A stretch of 64,000 nt of DNA, from the NCBI RefSeq assembly GCF_000185805.1, contig NC_014926.1, positions 1,543,501 through 1,607,500 on the forward strand. The letters are read 5' to 3'. This DNA is from Thermovibrio ammonificans HB-1. GTDB taxonomy: Bacteria > Aquificota > Aquificia > Desulfurobacteriales > Desulfurobacteriaceae. The notes beneath the pieces are model-generated. The model worked only from the letters and a program-made list of their open reading frames with translations. It did not search any database and was not told the DNA's origin. Shown here piece by piece: positions 1 through 9,464 of the stretch (its first letter is position 1; each line of letters opens with the position of its first letter). Made by a program: the position numbers and the translations under genes.

Positions 1-1256
1 ATGTCGGGGGCGTCCAGCTCAAGGAGCCTCTTAAGACGGTTGTTCCTGTTGATAACCCTTCTGTAGAGGTCGTTAAGGTCGGATGTGGCGAACCTTCCTC
101 CTTCAAGGGGAACAAGGGGTCTGAGCTCCGGAGGAAGAACGGGAAGAACTTCGAGAACCATCCACTCGGGCTTGTTGTCGGAGTTGAGGAAGGACTCAAC
201 TATTTTAAGGCGCCTTACGAGCTTCTTAAGCTTTGCCTCAGTGGTGTCTTTCCTGGTGGCCCTTCTGATTTCTTCCTTAACGAGCTCCTTGCTGGGGATT
301 TTACCCTGCTCGGCGAGGAACTCTACGTACCACTCGAGGGCCTTTCCGCCCTTTGCAACTTCAAGGTTTACCTTGTCTTGAAGCTCTTTATACTGGGCAT
401 ACTCGATTATTGCCCCTTTCTCAAGGCCGGAGTCTCCCGGGTCTGTGACTACAACGAGAACGTTTTTCACTATTCCGATGATTGTGTCTTCATCGAGCCC
501 CGTGTAGTGGGAAAGGGTTTCTACAGCCGCCTTGAAAACGTTGGGAAGCTTCTTCTGGAGGTCTGCGTTAATGGAGGAGATTTCGCCGGAGTACATTCTG
601 ATTTCGTCGCGAAGCTCCTTGGCAAGTTCCTCAAGGTCTACCCTCTTAAGGGCCTCCTTTATTCCGGCGGCGCCTATACCCACCTCTATCGCATCTTCTC
701 CCAGCTGCTCTTTAACCTCTTGGTATTCGTCTTCTGTAAGCAGGGTAAACTGCTCCAGCTTAATCTTCTTACCGCCGGAGAGCTCTACCTCTTCCCCGTC
801 GTACTCGTTGGGGTCGAGAACTATGTAGCTCTCAAAGTAAACAACCCTCTCAACCTCCCTAACGGAAAGGCCAAGCAGGGCTCCGATTTTGCTGGGAACG
901 GACTTTACGTACCAGATGTGGGTACACGGAGCTGCAAGCTCGATGTGTCCGAAGCGGCGCCTACGTTCCTTAGAGAGTGTAACTTCAACGCCGCACCTGT
1001 CACACACAACGCCGGCGTACTTGGAGCCCCTGTACTTACCGCACAGACACTCCCAGTCCCTTACGGGGCCGAATATCCTGGCACAGAAGAGTCCATCTTT
1101 CTCGGGCTTTAAGGTCCTATAGTTAAGGGTCTCGGGAAGTTTCACCTCCCCGTGAGACCACTCCCTAATCTTTTCAGGAGAGGCAAGGCCTATCTCTATG
1201 GCGTCAAACTCGAAAGTCTTGGGCTCTTGGGAGAATACAATCTCCTTCTTCTTCAC
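1..1256 (-). CDS. rpoC: RNA polymerase subunit beta' (N-terminal part, runs off the left edge)
   Basis: This is the catalytic beta' subunit of RNA polymerase; the first 418 residues are visible and the gene continues past position 1. I translated it from the GTG at 1254-1256 ([17 protein letters not shown]...), which has an AGGAGG ribosome-binding site about 7 nt upstream. The N-terminal zinc finger is intact, with Cys70, Cys72, Cys85 and Cys88 (CLC...CDRC). The visible end, [16 protein letters not shown], matches the conserved beta' segment that precedes the bridge to the catalytic core. It follows rpoB by 56 nt and is surely cotranscribed with it. rpoB and rpoC are separate genes here, not fused. 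Confidence 0.97.
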   Translation of the reverse strand, partial: MKKKEIVFSQEPKTFEFDAIEIGLASPEKIREWSHGEVKLPETLNYRTLKPEKDGLFCARIFGPVRDWECLCGKYRGSKYAGVVCDRCGVEVTLSKERRRRFGHIELAAPCTHIWYVKSVPSKIGALLGLSVREVERVVYFESYIVLDPNEYDGEEVELSGGKKIKLEQFTLLTEDEYQEVKEQLGEDAIEVGIGAAGIKEALKRVDLEELAKELRDEIRMYSGEISSINADLQKKLPNVFKAAVETLSHYTGLDEDTIIGIVKNVLVVVTDPGDSGLEKGAIIEYAQYKELQDKVNLEVAKGGKALEWYVEFLAEQGKIPSKELVKEEIRRATRKDTTEAKLKKLVRRLKIVESFLNSDNKPEWMVLEVLPVLPPELRPLVPLEGGRFATSDLNDLYRRVINRNNRLKRLLELDAPD

Positions 1257-1282
1257 AGTTGAGTCCTCCTAAGGGGGTTTAA

Positions 1283-1302
1283 GCGGGGGCAGGTGCCCCC
1301 GC
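1283..1302 (-). promoter_or_regulatory. rpoB-rpoC intercistronic hairpin
   Basis: A perfect 8-bp inverted repeat (GCGGGGGC/GCCCCCGC) with a 4-nt loop fills most of the gap between rpoB and rpoC. No U tract follows it on the minus strand, so it is not a canonical intrinsic terminator. It could be a processing, stabilising or partial attenuation element inside the mRNA. Confidence 0.6.
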
Positions 1303-1312
1303 GGAAACGGCT

Positions 1313-4300
1313 TTAGTGAGCGTTTTCAGGGTTTTCAGATTCGCCCTCTTCCTCTTCGAGTTCCTTGATGAACTTAACGTCGAGGGCAAGGGCCTTAAGC
1401 TCCCTAACGAGAACGTTGAAGGACTCGGGGAGTCCGGGCTCAAAGGAGTACCTTCCCTTAACAATGGCCTCGTAAACCCTCGAACGGCCCTCAACGTCGT
1501 CGGACTTAACGGTGAGCATCTCTTGGAGGGTGTAGGCGGCACCGTAAGCCTCAAGAGCCCACACCTCCATCTCTCCGAACCTCTGACCGCCGAACTGGGC
1601 CTTACCGCCGAGCGGCTGCTGAGTGATAAGGGAGTAAGGTCCGGTAGAGCGGGCGTGAATCTTGTCGTCTGCAAGGTGAATGAGCTTCAGCATGTACATG
1701 TAACCCACGGTAACGTCCTGGTCGAACGGCTCACCTGTAAGGCCGTCGTAAACCGTAAGCTGGCCCGTTTCGGGCAGGCCGGCCCTCTTAAGGAGCTCTT
1801 TAATCTCCTCTTCCTTGGCTCCGTTAAATATCGGAGATTCAAACCTGATGCCGTTGGCAAGCTTCTTGGCAACTTCGCGAAGCTCGTCGTCGGAGAGGGA
1901 GTCGATAAGCTTGCTCACCTGCTCGTCGTTGTAGATTGCCTTAATCTCCTCCCTCACCTTCTCAAGGCCTACCTTCATGAGCTCCTCAATCTTCTTACCG
2001 AGAGCCTTGGCGGCAAGCCCCAGGTGAACCTCAAGAACCTGACCGATGTTCATACGGGACGGAACGCCCAGCGGGTTGAGGACAATGTCTATCGGTGTTC
2101 CGTCTTCAAGGAAGGGCATATCCTCAACGGGCCTAATCTGAGAGATAACACCCTTGTTACCGTGGCGACCGGACATCTTGTCACCAACGGTGAGCTTCCT
2201 CTTGGTCGCTATGTAAACCTTCACCTTCTTGTTAACGCCTGCCGGAAGGTCGTGCCCCATCTCAAGGGCCGCCTTCTTCTCCTCGTAGATGTGCTCAACG
2301 AGGGCAATCTTGTCAACGGCCTTGAGCCTTATCTTCTTCAGCTCCTCGGCAACCTGCTCGTCGTCGATGATTGAGGGCTTCCTGAGGGCGAAGAAGACAA
2401 GCTGCTCAACCTTATCCTCGGTTATCTCCTCTCCGGCGGAAATGAGCAGGTTACCCGCACCGTCGTAAACGTCTTCCTTCACCTTCTTGCCCAGGATAAG
2501 CTCTGCCGCTTTCCTGTCGCGGTCCTTCTTGATGAGGTTAATCTCCTCCTGCTTCTCCCTCTCGAGCTTGAGCTTCTCCTCGGCCTCTATCAGCTGGGTT
2601 CTCGGGTCCTTCGCCTCGCCCTTACGGGAGAGAATCTTAACGTCTATAACAACTCCCTCTACGCCGTGGGGAACCCGTAAGGAGGTATCCTTAACCCCTT
2701 TGGCCTTCTCGCCGAATATCGCCTGAAGGAGCTTCTCCTCGGGGGTAAGAACCTGCTCTCCCTTAGGAGTAACCTTTCCTACCAGAATGTCTCCCGGCTT
2801 AACGTAGGTTCCTATACGGACAATACCCGACTCATCAAGGTTCCTCAGAGCCGCCTCGGACACGTTGGGGATATCGCGGGTTATCTCCTCACGTCCGAGC
2901 TTCGTCTCAACGGCCTCACACTCAAACTCCTGAATGTGAATGGAGGTGTAAACGTCGTCCTTCAAGAGCCTTTCGCTGACCAGGATGGCGTCCTCAAAGT
3001 TGTAACCGCGCCAGGGCATAAAGGCAACCAGAACGTTCTTACCGAGGGCAAGCTCTCCGTTCTCCATAGAGGGGCCGTCGGCGATAATCTGACCCTTCTT
3101 AACCCTCTGCCCCTTCTTAACAATCGGCCTCTGGTTGATGCAGGTCTTCTGGTTAGACTTCTGGAACTTCTTCAGGTTGTAAACGTCAAACCCGGTATCT
3201 ACCGAGATTCCCCCTTCCTCAATCTCTTCGGGGTCAACCTTGATGATTATCTTGTCTGCCGTAACGCTCTCAACAACCCCGGAGCGCTTGGCAACAACCG
3301 CAGCCCTGCTGTAAAGGGCCACCTCCTTCTCCATACCGGTGGCAACAAGGGGAGCCTCGGTTTTTATAAGGGGAACGGCCTGACGCTGCATGTTGGAGCC
3401 CATCAGGGCACGGTTGGCGTCGTCGTGCTCCAGGAACGGAATGAGAGAAGCGGATACGGAGAACACCTGTTTCGGGGAGACGTCCATAAACTGGACCTCT
3501 TCCCTCTTAACCAGCTTAAACTCCGCCTTGTGGCGGGCCATTACGGTATCGGCGGTAATGTAGCCGTTCTCGTCTACGGGGGCGTTGGCCTGGGCTATAA
3601 CGTAGTTCTCCTCCTCCTCGGCGGTCATGTAAACCACTTCGTCTGTAACCTTACCGTTAACCACCTTCCTGTAAGGAGTCTCCAGGAAGCCCAGCCAGTT
3701 AATCTTTCCGTAGGTTGTGAGCGAGTTTATAAGACCAATGTTCTGACCTTCCGGAGTTTCAATAGGACAGATTCTTCCGTAGTGAGACGGGTGAACGTCC
3801 CTTACCTCAAATCCTGCCCTCTCCCTTGTGAGTCCTCCGGGACCGAGGGCAGAAAGCCTCCTCTTGTGGGTGGTTTCTGCCAGCGGGTTGGTCTGGTCCA
3901 TAAACTGGCACAGGGAGGTAAGGGTGAAGAACTCCTTCAGAGGGTTAATTGCCGTTCTCGGGTTGATGAGGTCCTGGGGCATTACGGAGTCTACGTCGGC
4001 AACGGCGAGCTTCTCCTTAACCGCCTTCTCAAGCTTGAACAGACCCGACTTAAAGGCAATCTCGGCGAGCTCGCCTACGCCCCTAACCCTCCTGTTGCCC
4101 AGGTGGTCGATGTCGTCGTAGGGGCGAAGCTCTGCGTGAACTTCCATAAGGGCCTTAACGGCGCCTACAATGTCTGCCTTGTGGAGAATCCTTCCGGCGT
4201 CGTCGTAGTCGGGCTCAACCTTGAACTCATCGTAGTTCTTAAGGGCCGCAAGCTTTAAGGCAACCTCCGGAGTGATGAGGGTGCCCTTCTCTACAACGAT

Positions 4301-5662
4301 ATCGCCCTCTTCGTTGTAAACGTCTTCGGCCACTTTAAGGGGAGGAAGCCACTCTATCTCCTTCAGGTCTTCCTTGGTTAACCTCTCGAGCTTCTCCTTG
4401 GGGTAGATTTTCTCGTTAACCTTGGCCCTACCGACCCTCGAGAGGTCGTAGTTACGGGTGCTGAAGAACATAGCTTCAAAGAGCTTCCTCGCCCCTTCCA
4501 CAGTAGCCGTATCTCCGGGGCGAACCTTCCTGAATATCTCAACGTAGGCGGCAATGAGGGGGTCTTCTATCTTCTCCCTGACCCTGTCGCGCTTCTCCTT
4601 CCTCAGGGTGTTTACGATTACGGCGCCGTAGGGGGTCTTCTTCTTGTTGATTACCTTAAACTCGGCCCCCTCGGGGAGCTTCCTGGAGCTTGTAGAGAGC
4701 TCCTCGTAAGCCTCCTGTATAACCTCGCCGGTTTCCGGGTCTACAACGTCGGAAACAAGGTAGTAGTCGTTGAGCTCCTCGGGCTTCTTAACCTCACCCG
4801 TTTCGGCATCTACAAGCTCACCGTTAACAACTTTCAGAGTCTCGATAACGTCGCCGTAGAATACCTTAAGTATCTCCTCGTCGGTTCTGAGGCCAAAGGC
4901 CCTCAGAAGGTAAGTTCCTATAAAGCGCCTCTTCCTGTCTATCTTTGCGTAGAGGATGTCGTTGTAGGGAATCTCAAACTCGAGCCAGGAGCCCATTGCG
5001 GGGATTATGCTGGCTATATCAATAACCCTTGCAACCTGCGTGGTTTTAGATATCTCGTTCTTGAAGAAGAGTCCCGGAGAGCGGTGAAGCTGGCTGACAA
5101 CAACCTTTTCGGTTCCGTTTATGATAAACGTCCCCCTCTCGGTCATAAGGGGGATTTCGCCAAAGTACATCTTGTTCTCTTTGATTACCGGGGCAATCTT
5201 CTCGCCGGTTTTAGGGTCCTTCTGCCACACGTGAAGCTCAAAGAGAACCCTTAAAGGCGCGCTGTAGTCTATACCCCTCTCCTTACACTCGTCGGGGGTG
5301 TAGCGGGGGCGGAACACAACCTCCATTCCGCACTTGGGGCATACTACTCCCTTTCCTCCGAGCCCCTGAAACTTTCCGCACTTACAGTACCAGTCTCCGA
5401 TTTCGTATCCCTTGTAGTGAATCTCCACTCCGGTAGTCTCATCGATAATCGGGAAGGCCTGCCTGAACGCAGATTCAAGCCCTACATTCTCCCTCTCGTG
5501 GGGAGCCTTGTTAAGCTGAATAAAGCGCTCGTAGGACTCAAACTGAAACTGGAGAAGGTCGGGAATGGGATAGGTCTCTTTCCTTTTTGCGAAACTTTTC
5601 CTGGGGAGAGACGTTACTTTTTCTTTCTCGTAGGTGGGGGCGGTTTTTTGGAGTTTTCCCAT
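1313..5662 (-). CDS. rpoB: RNA polymerase subunit beta
   Basis: The beta subunit of RNA polymerase, 1449 aa, about 100 residues longer than the E. coli protein. The rifampicin pocket segment reads [20 protein letters not shown], keeping the Asp, His and Ser positions at which resistance usually arises but with Thr in place of the second Asn of QFMDQNNPL. The C-terminal end includes the conserved [20 protein letters not shown]. It starts with ATG at 5662 behind a purine-rich leader and is preceded by its own promoter and a leader hairpin. It is cotranscribed with rpoC. The identification rests on continuous similarity to bacterial RpoB along the whole length. Confidence 0.99.
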   Translation of the reverse strand: MGKLQKTAPTYEKEKVTSLPRKSFAKRKETYPIPDLLQFQFESYERFIQLNKAPHERENVGLESAFRQAFPIIDETTGVEIHYKGYEIGDWYCKCGKFQGLGGKGVVCPKCGMEVVFRPRYTPDECKERGIDYSAPLRVLFELHVWQKDPKTGEKIAPVIKENKMYFGEIPLMTERGTFIINGTEKVVVSQLHRSPGLFFKNEISKTTQVARVIDIASIIPAMGSWLEFEIPYNDILYAKIDRKRRFIGTYLLRAFGLRTDEEILKVFYGDVIETLKVVNGELVDAETGEVKKPEELNDYYLVSDVVDPETGEVIQEAYEELSTSSRKLPEGAEFKVINKKKTPYGAVIVNTLRKEKRDRVREKIEDPLIAAYVEIFRKVRPGDTATVEGARKLFEAMFFSTRNYDLSRVGRAKVNEKIYPKEKLERLTKEDLKEIEWLPPLKVAEDVYNEEGDIVVEKGTLITPEVALKLAALKNYDEFKVEPDYDDAGRILHKADIVGAVKALMEVHAELRPYDDIDHLGNRRVRGVGELAEIAFKSGLFKLEKAVKEKLAVADVDSVMPQDLINPRTAINPLKEFFTLTSLCQFMDQTNPLAETTHKRRLSALGPGGLTRERAGFEVRDVHPSHYGRICPIETPEGQNIGLINSLTTYGKINWLGFLETPYRKVVNGKVTDEVVYMTAEEEENYVIAQANAPVDENGYITADTVMARHKAEFKLVKREEVQFMDVSPKQVFSVSASLIPFLEHDDANRALMGSNMQRQAVPLIKTEAPLVATGMEKEVALYSRAAVVAKRSGVVESVTADKIIIKVDPEEIEEGGISVDTGFDVYNLKKFQKSNQKTCINQRPIVKKGQRVKKGQIIADGPSMENGELALGKNVLVAFMPWRGYNFEDAILVSERLLKDDVYTSIHIQEFECEAVETKLGREEITRDIPNVSEAALRNLDESGIVRIGTYVKPGDILVGKVTPKGEQVLTPEEKLLQAIFGEKAKGVKDTSLRVPHGVEGVVIDVKILSRKGEAKDPRTQLIEAEEKLKLEREKQEEINLIKKDRDRKAAELILGKKVKEDVYDGAGNLLISAGEEITEDKVEQLVFFALRKPSIIDDEQVAEELKKIRLKAVDKIALVEHIYEEKKAALEMGHDLPAGVNKKVKVYIATKRKLTVGDKMSGRHGNKGVISQIRPVEDMPFLEDGTPIDIVLNPLGVPSRMNIGQVLEVHLGLAAKALGKKIEELMKVGLEKVREEIKAIYNDEQVSKLIDSLSDDELREVAKKLANGIRFESPIFNGAKEEEIKELLKRAGLPETGQLTVYDGLTGEPFDQDVTVGYMYMLKLIHLADDKIHARSTGPYSLITQQPLGGKAQFGGQRFGEMEVWALEAYGAAYTLQEMLTVKSDDVEGRSRVYEAIVKGRYSFEPGLPESFNVLVRELKALALDVKFIKELEEEEGESENPENAH

Positions 5663-5708
5663 AGTCTCCTCTTCCTCGCAAGGGAGTTTTAGTGATTAAA
5701 TAGCAGAA

Positions 5709-5736
5709 GGGAGACTACCCCTGTAGGCAGTCTCCC
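5709..5736 (-). promoter_or_regulatory. rpoB 5'-leader hairpin
   Basis: Arms GGGAGACT and AGTCTCCC pair perfectly, extended inward by CTAC/GTAG across a 2-nt bulge. The hairpin begins about 3 nt after the transcription start predicted from the upstream promoter, so it would sit at the 5' end of the rpoBC mRNA. It could protect the transcript or be processed when reading through from rplL. Confidence 0.55.
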
Positions 5737-5745
5737 AGCTGATAA

Positions 5746-5774
5746 ATTATAGTCCTCTACCTGTCTGCAGGCAA
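5746..5774 (-). promoter_or_regulatory. Candidate promoter of rpoBC
   Basis: On the minus strand a -35 TTGCCT (5769-5774), a 17-nt spacer and a perfect TATAAT (5746-5751) lie between rplL and rpoB. This would allow rpoBC to be made independently of rplJL. Predicted start is near 5739. Confidence 0.7.
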
Positions 5775-5777
5775 GGG

Positions 5778-6164
5778 TTACTTAATCTCTACTTCGGCTC
5801 CGGCTTCCTCAAGCTTCTTCTTAATCTCCTCGGCCTCCTCCTTGGATACGCCTTCCTTAACCGGGCTCGGAGCGTTGTCAACGAGAGCCTTAGCCTCTTT
5901 AAGGCCGAGTCCTGTAATCTCCCTTACAACCTTGATAACGTTAATCTTCTTGGCACCGGGGGACTTGAGGATAACGTCAAACTCGGTCTTCTCCTCGGCA
6001 GCAGCTCCGGCAGCTCCGCCTGCAGCAACGGGTCCGGCAGCGGCAACTACGGGCATGTCGGATACGCCGAACTCTTCCTTGATGGCGTTGATGAGGTCAA
6101 CAAGCTCGAGAACTGTCATGTTCTTGATAGCTTCGATAATCTGCTCCTTGGTGATTTCAGCCAT
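5778..6164 (-). CDS. rplL: 50S ribosomal protein L7/L12
   Basis: The multicopy stalk protein of the large subunit, which recruits translational GTPases. It has 128 aa, a normal length. An N-terminal dimerisation helix region ([20 protein letters not shown]) is followed by an Ala/Gly-rich hinge around residues 40-55 and the conserved C-terminal domain ([20 protein letters not shown]...). It lies 36 nt downstream of rplJ and shares its promoter and L10 leader. A separate promoter for rpoB starts in the 3' gap. Confidence 0.99.
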   Translation of the reverse strand: MAEITKEQIIEAIKNMTVLELVDLINAIKEEFGVSDMPVVAAAGPVAAGGAAGAAAEEKTEFDVILKSPGAKKINVIKVVREITGLGLKEAKALVDNAPSPVKEGVSKEEAEEIKKKLEEAGAEVEIK

Positions 6165-6200
6165 TTCGCTCCTCCTTAGTGAGTATTCTCTAAAGTTTTT

Positions 6201-6740
6201 TTATGCAGCTCCTTCCTTCTCGGCCTTAACGTTCTCAAGAACCGTAACAAGCTTGGTAAAGAGGTTCTCAAGCGACCAGGCCATAGCGTTGACGGGGTAC
6301 TTGAGGGTAAAGGCAAGCTGTCCCAGGAGCTCCTCTCTGGAGGGAAGCTCGGCCAGCTGCTTAATCATGTTAAAGTCGGCAACCTTGCCCTCTACAATGG
6401 CTGCCTTGAACTTAAGCTTGGGCTCCTCCTTGCCGTCTCCGGCCATGTAGTCCTTAAGAGCCTTTGCGGCCGCAACTATGTCATCGAAGGCAAAAACTAT
6501 ACCCGTAGGCCCTACAAAGGCGTCTTTAATCTGCTCTACCGGGGTTCCGGGATAGGCGTACCTCATAAGGGTGTTCTTAACAACTTTATACTCGGCCCCC
6601 GCTTCCCTCAGCTTGCGCCTGAGTTGGTTCGTTTCGGCAACGGTCATCCCTTGGAAGTTTGTGAGAATAACCAGCGGAGCCTTCTGGAACTTCTCCTTTA
6701 ACTCTTGAGCAATCTGCTCCTTATGCTTCCTGGTTTTCAC
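6201..6740 (-). CDS. rplJ: 50S ribosomal protein L10
   Basis: L10 (179 aa) forms the base of the ribosomal stalk and carries L7/L12 dimers on its C-terminal helix. The N-terminal globular part (KAPLVILTNFQGMTVAETNQ...) is typical. An AGGAGGTAAC ribosome-binding segment precedes the ATG. It is the first gene after a structured leader and a strong promoter, an arrangement known from many bacteria, where L10-L12 represses its own mRNA through the leader. Confidence 0.98.
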   Translation of the reverse strand: MKTRKHKEQIAQELKEKFQKAPLVILTNFQGMTVAETNQLRRKLREAGAEYKVVKNTLMRYAYPGTPVEQIKDAFVGPTGIVFAFDDIVAAAKALKDYMAGDGKEEPKLKFKAAIVEGKVADFNMIKQLAELPSREELLGQLAFTLKYPVNAMAWSLENLFTKLVTVLENVKAEKEGAA

Positions 6741-6882
6741 GGAGGTTACCTCCTGCTGTTGTTTGGCGGGGTGAAGAGGGAGGGCATAGCTTGGCGGGGT
6801 CTCTCACCCGGTCTCAGTAGGCTGCCCTTTAGGGCATTTAAGCCTATGCACCTACCCTCTTCAACCGGCACGCCGACTGGCA
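6741..6882 (-). promoter_or_regulatory. Putative L10 autoregulatory mRNA leader
   Basis: About 140 nt of untranslated RNA separate the predicted transcription start from rplJ. It is rich in short complementary segments (for example GCCCT/AGGGC and CCGG/CCGG) and contains no ORF. Position and size fit the L10 leader family, in which the L10(L12)4 complex binds a kink-turn. I did not derive the kink-turn base by base, so the family call rests mainly on context. Confidence 0.55.
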
Positions 6883-6888
6883 GCGCTA

Positions 6889-6916
6889 ATTCTATTCAAA
6901 AATTCTTAGGTGTCAA
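6889..6916 (-). promoter_or_regulatory. Promoter of rplJL
   Basis: A consensus -35 TTGACA (6911-6916) and -10 TAGAAT (6889-6894) are separated by 16 nt on the minus strand, starting only 2 nt after the rplA stop codon. Predicted start is near 6882, giving a long leader before rplJ. Confidence 0.75.
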
Positions 6917-6918
6917 GG

Positions 6919-7641
6919 TTACTCTACACTCTGAGCAGCGTTAACGGCGTCGAACACATCTACCTTAACGCCGGGGTCCATAGTTGCTGCAACGGCAACG
7001 CTCTTAACGTACTGCCCTTTAGCTCCGGAAGGCTTGGCCGCAAGTATCGCCTTCATAAGGGCAACGGCGTTCTCGTAGAGCTTCTCCTCGTCGAAGGAGA
7101 CCTTCCCTATCGGAGCATGAACGATACCGGCCTTCTCAACTTTAAAGTCAACCTTACCCCTTTTGGCCTCTTTAACGGCCTTGGCTACGTCAAAAGTAAC
7201 GGTTCCCGTTTTGGGGTTGGGCATGAGTCCCCTCGGACCGAGAATCCTACCGAGCCTACCCACTTTACCCATCATGTCGGGAGTGGCTATGAGAACGTCG
7301 AAGTCGAGCCAGCCTTGCTGGATTTTCTGGATGAGGTCGTCTCCGCCAACGTAATCGGCACCTGCCTCTTTGGCCTCGTTGAGCTTCTCACCCTGAGCAA
7401 TTACGGCAACAACCCTCTCTTTACCGAGTCCGTGGGGCAGAACAACACTTCCCCTTACCATCTGGTCCTGGTACTTGGGGTCAACGTTGAGGCGAACCGC
7501 CATCTCAACGGTTTGGTCGAAGTTACGCTGGGTAACGTCGGCCATCTTCTTAACAAGTGCAATGGCCTCCTTTAAGGGGTAGAGCTTCTTCCTGTCCACA
7601 AGGGCCAGGGCGTTCATGTACTTCTTACCGTGCTTGGGCAT
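6919..7641 (-). CDS. rplA: 50S ribosomal protein L1
   Basis: L1 (240 aa) forms the mobile L1 stalk at the ribosomal E site and often represses the L11-L1 operon. The conserved signature [20 protein letters not shown] lies in the middle of the protein. The ATG at 7641 has an AGGAGGAG ribosome-binding site. The 56-nt gap to rplK contains a small CCACC-GCAA-GGTGG tetraloop hairpin. It is followed almost immediately by the rplJ promoter. Confidence 0.98.
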   Translation of the reverse strand: MPKHGKKYMNALALVDRKKLYPLKEAIALVKKMADVTQRNFDQTVEMAVRLNVDPKYQDQMVRGSVVLPHGLGKERVVAVIAQGEKLNEAKEAGADYVGGDDLIQKIQQGWLDFDVLIATPDMMGKVGRLGRILGPRGLMPNPKTGTVTFDVAKAVKEAKRGKVDFKVEKAGIVHAPIGKVSFDEEKLYENAVALMKAILAAKPSGAKGQYVKSVAVAATMDPGVKVDVFDAVNAAQSVE

Positions 7642-7697
7642 TTCTTCTCCTCCTGTCGGCTTTTTTGCCTTCCACCTTGCGGTGGTATCGGTTAAGG

Positions 7698-8123
7698 TTA
7701 GTCAACCACCTTAACGCCCATGTTTTCTGCAGTTCCCTTGATGATTCTCATGGCAGCTTCAATGTCGTAACAGTTGAGGTCGGGCATCTTCTGCTCGGCA
7801 ATCTGCCTGAGCTGCTCCTTTGTAATCTGCCCAACCCACTCCTTCTTGGGCATGTGGGCTCCCTTCTCGATGCCGGCGGCCTTCTTGATGAGAACAGAGG
7901 CCGGAGGCGTCTTGAGAACGAAGTCGAAGGAGCGGTCGGAGTAGATTGTGATGATAACGGGAATCACAAGGCCCTTCTTGTCTGCAGTTGCAGCGTTGAA
8001 GGCCTTAACGAACTCCATGATGTTTACGCCGTGCTGACCGAGCGCCGGACCTACCGGTGGTGCAGGCGTAGCCTCTCCTGCCGGCAGCTGAAGCTTAACT
8101 TCAGCTACTACCTTCTTGGCCAT
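7698..8123 (-). CDS. rplK: 50S ribosomal protein L11
   Basis: L11 (141 aa) binds the GTPase-associated region of 23S rRNA and is needed for stringent-response sensing. The Pro-rich N-terminal segment ([20 protein letters not shown]) and the C-terminal RNA-binding domain ([12 protein letters not shown] end) are intact, and the length is standard. It is 16 nt downstream of nusG, as in the common secE-nusG-rplK-rplA arrangement. Confidence 0.99.
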   Translation of the reverse strand: MAKKVVAEVKLQLPAGEATPAPPVGPALGQHGVNIMEFVKAFNAATADKKGLVIPVIITIYSDRSFDFVLKTPPASVLIKKAAGIEKGAHMPKKEWVGQITKEQLRQIAEQKMPDLNCYDIEAAMRIIKGTAENMGVKVVD

Positions 8124-8139
8124 GGCTTCCTCCGTTTAA

Positions 8140-8880
8140 TTAGCTGATTTTCTCTACCTGGTCAAACTCCAGCTCAACGGGAGTTTGCCTGTCAAAAATG
8201 TTCACCAAAACTATAAGCTTTCCGTGCTCGGGGTCAATCTCCGATATGGTTCCTTCAAAGCCGATAAACGGCCCTTCTTTAATCTTGACCTTGTCCCCGA
8301 TATCAAACTTGAGCTTCCTGATTCTCGGAACGCCCCTCTTAAGCCTCTCCTTCATCGCCTGGATTTCGGCCTCGCTCACAGTTACAGGCTTTCCTCCGGC
8401 GCTGACAAAGCCGAGAACTCTGGGCACCCTCCTTATAAGGCTCTGAAGGTCTTTATCGAGGTCTGCCTTTATGAAGATGTAGCCGGGGTAGAGCCTGTCG
8501 CGAAGCTCTATTTTCGCTTCCACTCTGTTCTCCGGACACTTAATCTTCTGGCCGATTCGACTTATGGGCTTGTCGGGGGTGCACTTCTTCTTTTCACACT
8601 GGCACGACTCAACCCAAACCTGACCGTTCTCAACCCTGAAAGTGACCGTTTTCCCCTCGTCCCCTTCAATTTCTATGCTTTTGGGCTCTTCGGTGTGAAG
8701 GGGTACCTCGCCCTTCTCCTTGCCGAGGGCCTTAAAAACCACCTTTTCCACGGCAGGGATGAAGATTTCCTCTACCTTGTCCTCTACCCCCTCCTCTTTT
8801 AGTGCTTTTTCCAAGTTGGCCTTCACCCTGAACTCAAAGCCCGACTGGACGTGAAGGGTGTACCACTTTTTCTCTGCCAT
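8140..8880 (-). CDS. nusG: Transcription elongation/antitermination factor NusG with inserted domain
   Basis: NusG binds RNA polymerase and links it to Rho, the ribosome or rRNA antitermination complexes. I chose the ATG at 8880 (MAEKKWYTLHVQSG) because it follows the secE stop codon and has GGGAGAG upstream; an in-frame ATG at 8922 would overlap secE. The 246 aa are longer than the roughly 180 of E. coli because residues about 50-127 interrupt the NGN domain, as known for Aquifex and Thermotoga NusG. The insertion holds four cysteines (93, 95, 100, 115). The C-terminal KOW domain (GDKVKIKEGPFIGFEG) is intact. Confidence 0.97.
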   Translation of the reverse strand: MAEKKWYTLHVQSGFEFRVKANLEKALKEEGVEDKVEEIFIPAVEKVVFKALGKEKGEVPLHTEEPKSIEIEGDEGKTVTFRVENGQVWVESCQCEKKKCTPDKPISRIGQKIKCPENRVEAKIELRDRLYPGYIFIKADLDKDLQSLIRRVPRVLGFVSAGGKPVTVSEAEIQAMKERLKRGVPRIRKLKFDIGDKVKIKEGPFIGFEGTISEIDPEHGKLIVLVNIFDRQTPVELEFDQVEKIS

Positions 8881-8899
8881 CTGAAACTCTCCCAATACC

Positions 8900-9082
8900 T
8901 TATTTCGCCAGGATAACTTCAAGGGCCGCAGTGAGAACCGTATCTATAACCCAGAAGTAAGCCGCTATCACCGCACAGAAGACAATCACCGCTATCGTTG
9001 CCTCTACAACCTCCTCCTTAGAGGGCCAGGTAACCCGTTGAAGCTCTTCCCTTACTTCCTTTAAAAACTGAAAAGGAGACAT
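8900..9082 (-). CDS. secE: Preprotein translocase subunit SecE
   Basis: SecE (60 aa) is the small clamp subunit of the SecYEG channel. It has the conserved amphipathic helix (FLKEVREELQRVTWPSKEEV) followed by one membrane segment (about residues 29-57). Single-membrane-segment SecE of this size is the usual bacterial form. It lies directly before nusG and after tRNA-Trp, as in many genomes. Confidence 0.97.
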   Translation of the reverse strand: MSPFQFLKEVREELQRVTWPSKEEVVEATIAVIVFCAVIAAYFWVIDTVLTAALEVILAK

Positions 9083-9152
9083 TAGAACCCCTGAAGATTG
9101 ATTTATTTACGGAGCGGAATTTTAACAGAAAAGGAAGGGAAAATAAATAAAA

Positions 9153-9228
9153 TGGCAGGCCAGGAGGGACTCGAACCCCCAACCGCCGGATTTGGAGTCC
9201 GGAGCCCTACCAATTGGGCTACTGGCCT
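9153..9228 (-). tRNA. tRNA-Trp (anticodon CCA)
   Basis: Cloverleaf read on the minus strand: acceptor AGGCCAG/CTGGCCT, anticodon loop CTCCAAA, T-loop TTCGAGTC, encoded 3' CCA. Trp is the usual tRNA between rpmG and secE. Confidence 0.96.
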
Positions 9229-9250
9229 ACCTGCAGGCTAAAAATATAGA

Positions 9251-9415
9251 CTATTTAACTTCCCTGTGCAAGGTGTGCTTGTTGCACCAAGGGCAGTACT
9301 TCCTGAGTTCGAGCCTGTCGGGAGTGTTCCTCTTGTTCTTGGTTGTAGAGTAATTCCTCCTCTTGCACTCTGTGCAGGCAAGCTGGATTATCTCACGGGG
9401 TCCCTTCTTCGCCAT
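9251..9415 (-). CDS. rpmG: 50S ribosomal protein L33
   Basis: L33 is a small large-subunit protein at the E site. I translated 54 aa from the ATG at 9415 to a TAG: it begins [20 protein letters not shown] and ends with [16 protein letters not shown]. Two CxxC pairs (CTEC, CPWC) make this the zinc-binding form. It lies between tuf and tRNA-Trp. Confidence 0.96.
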   Translation of the reverse strand: MAKKGPREIIQLACTECKRRNYSTTKNKRNTPDRLELRKYCPWCNKHTLHREVK

Positions 9416-9464
9416 GCCTCAACTCCTTGTCTGTGGTGTTAAAGGGGGCAGAGCCCCCGAAAAC

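Noticed and set aside
2936..4258. Long antisense ORF (440 codons) opposite rpoB
   Set aside because: It mirrors the codon bias of rpoB, lacks a ribosome-binding site and encodes no recognisable protein; a shadow frame.
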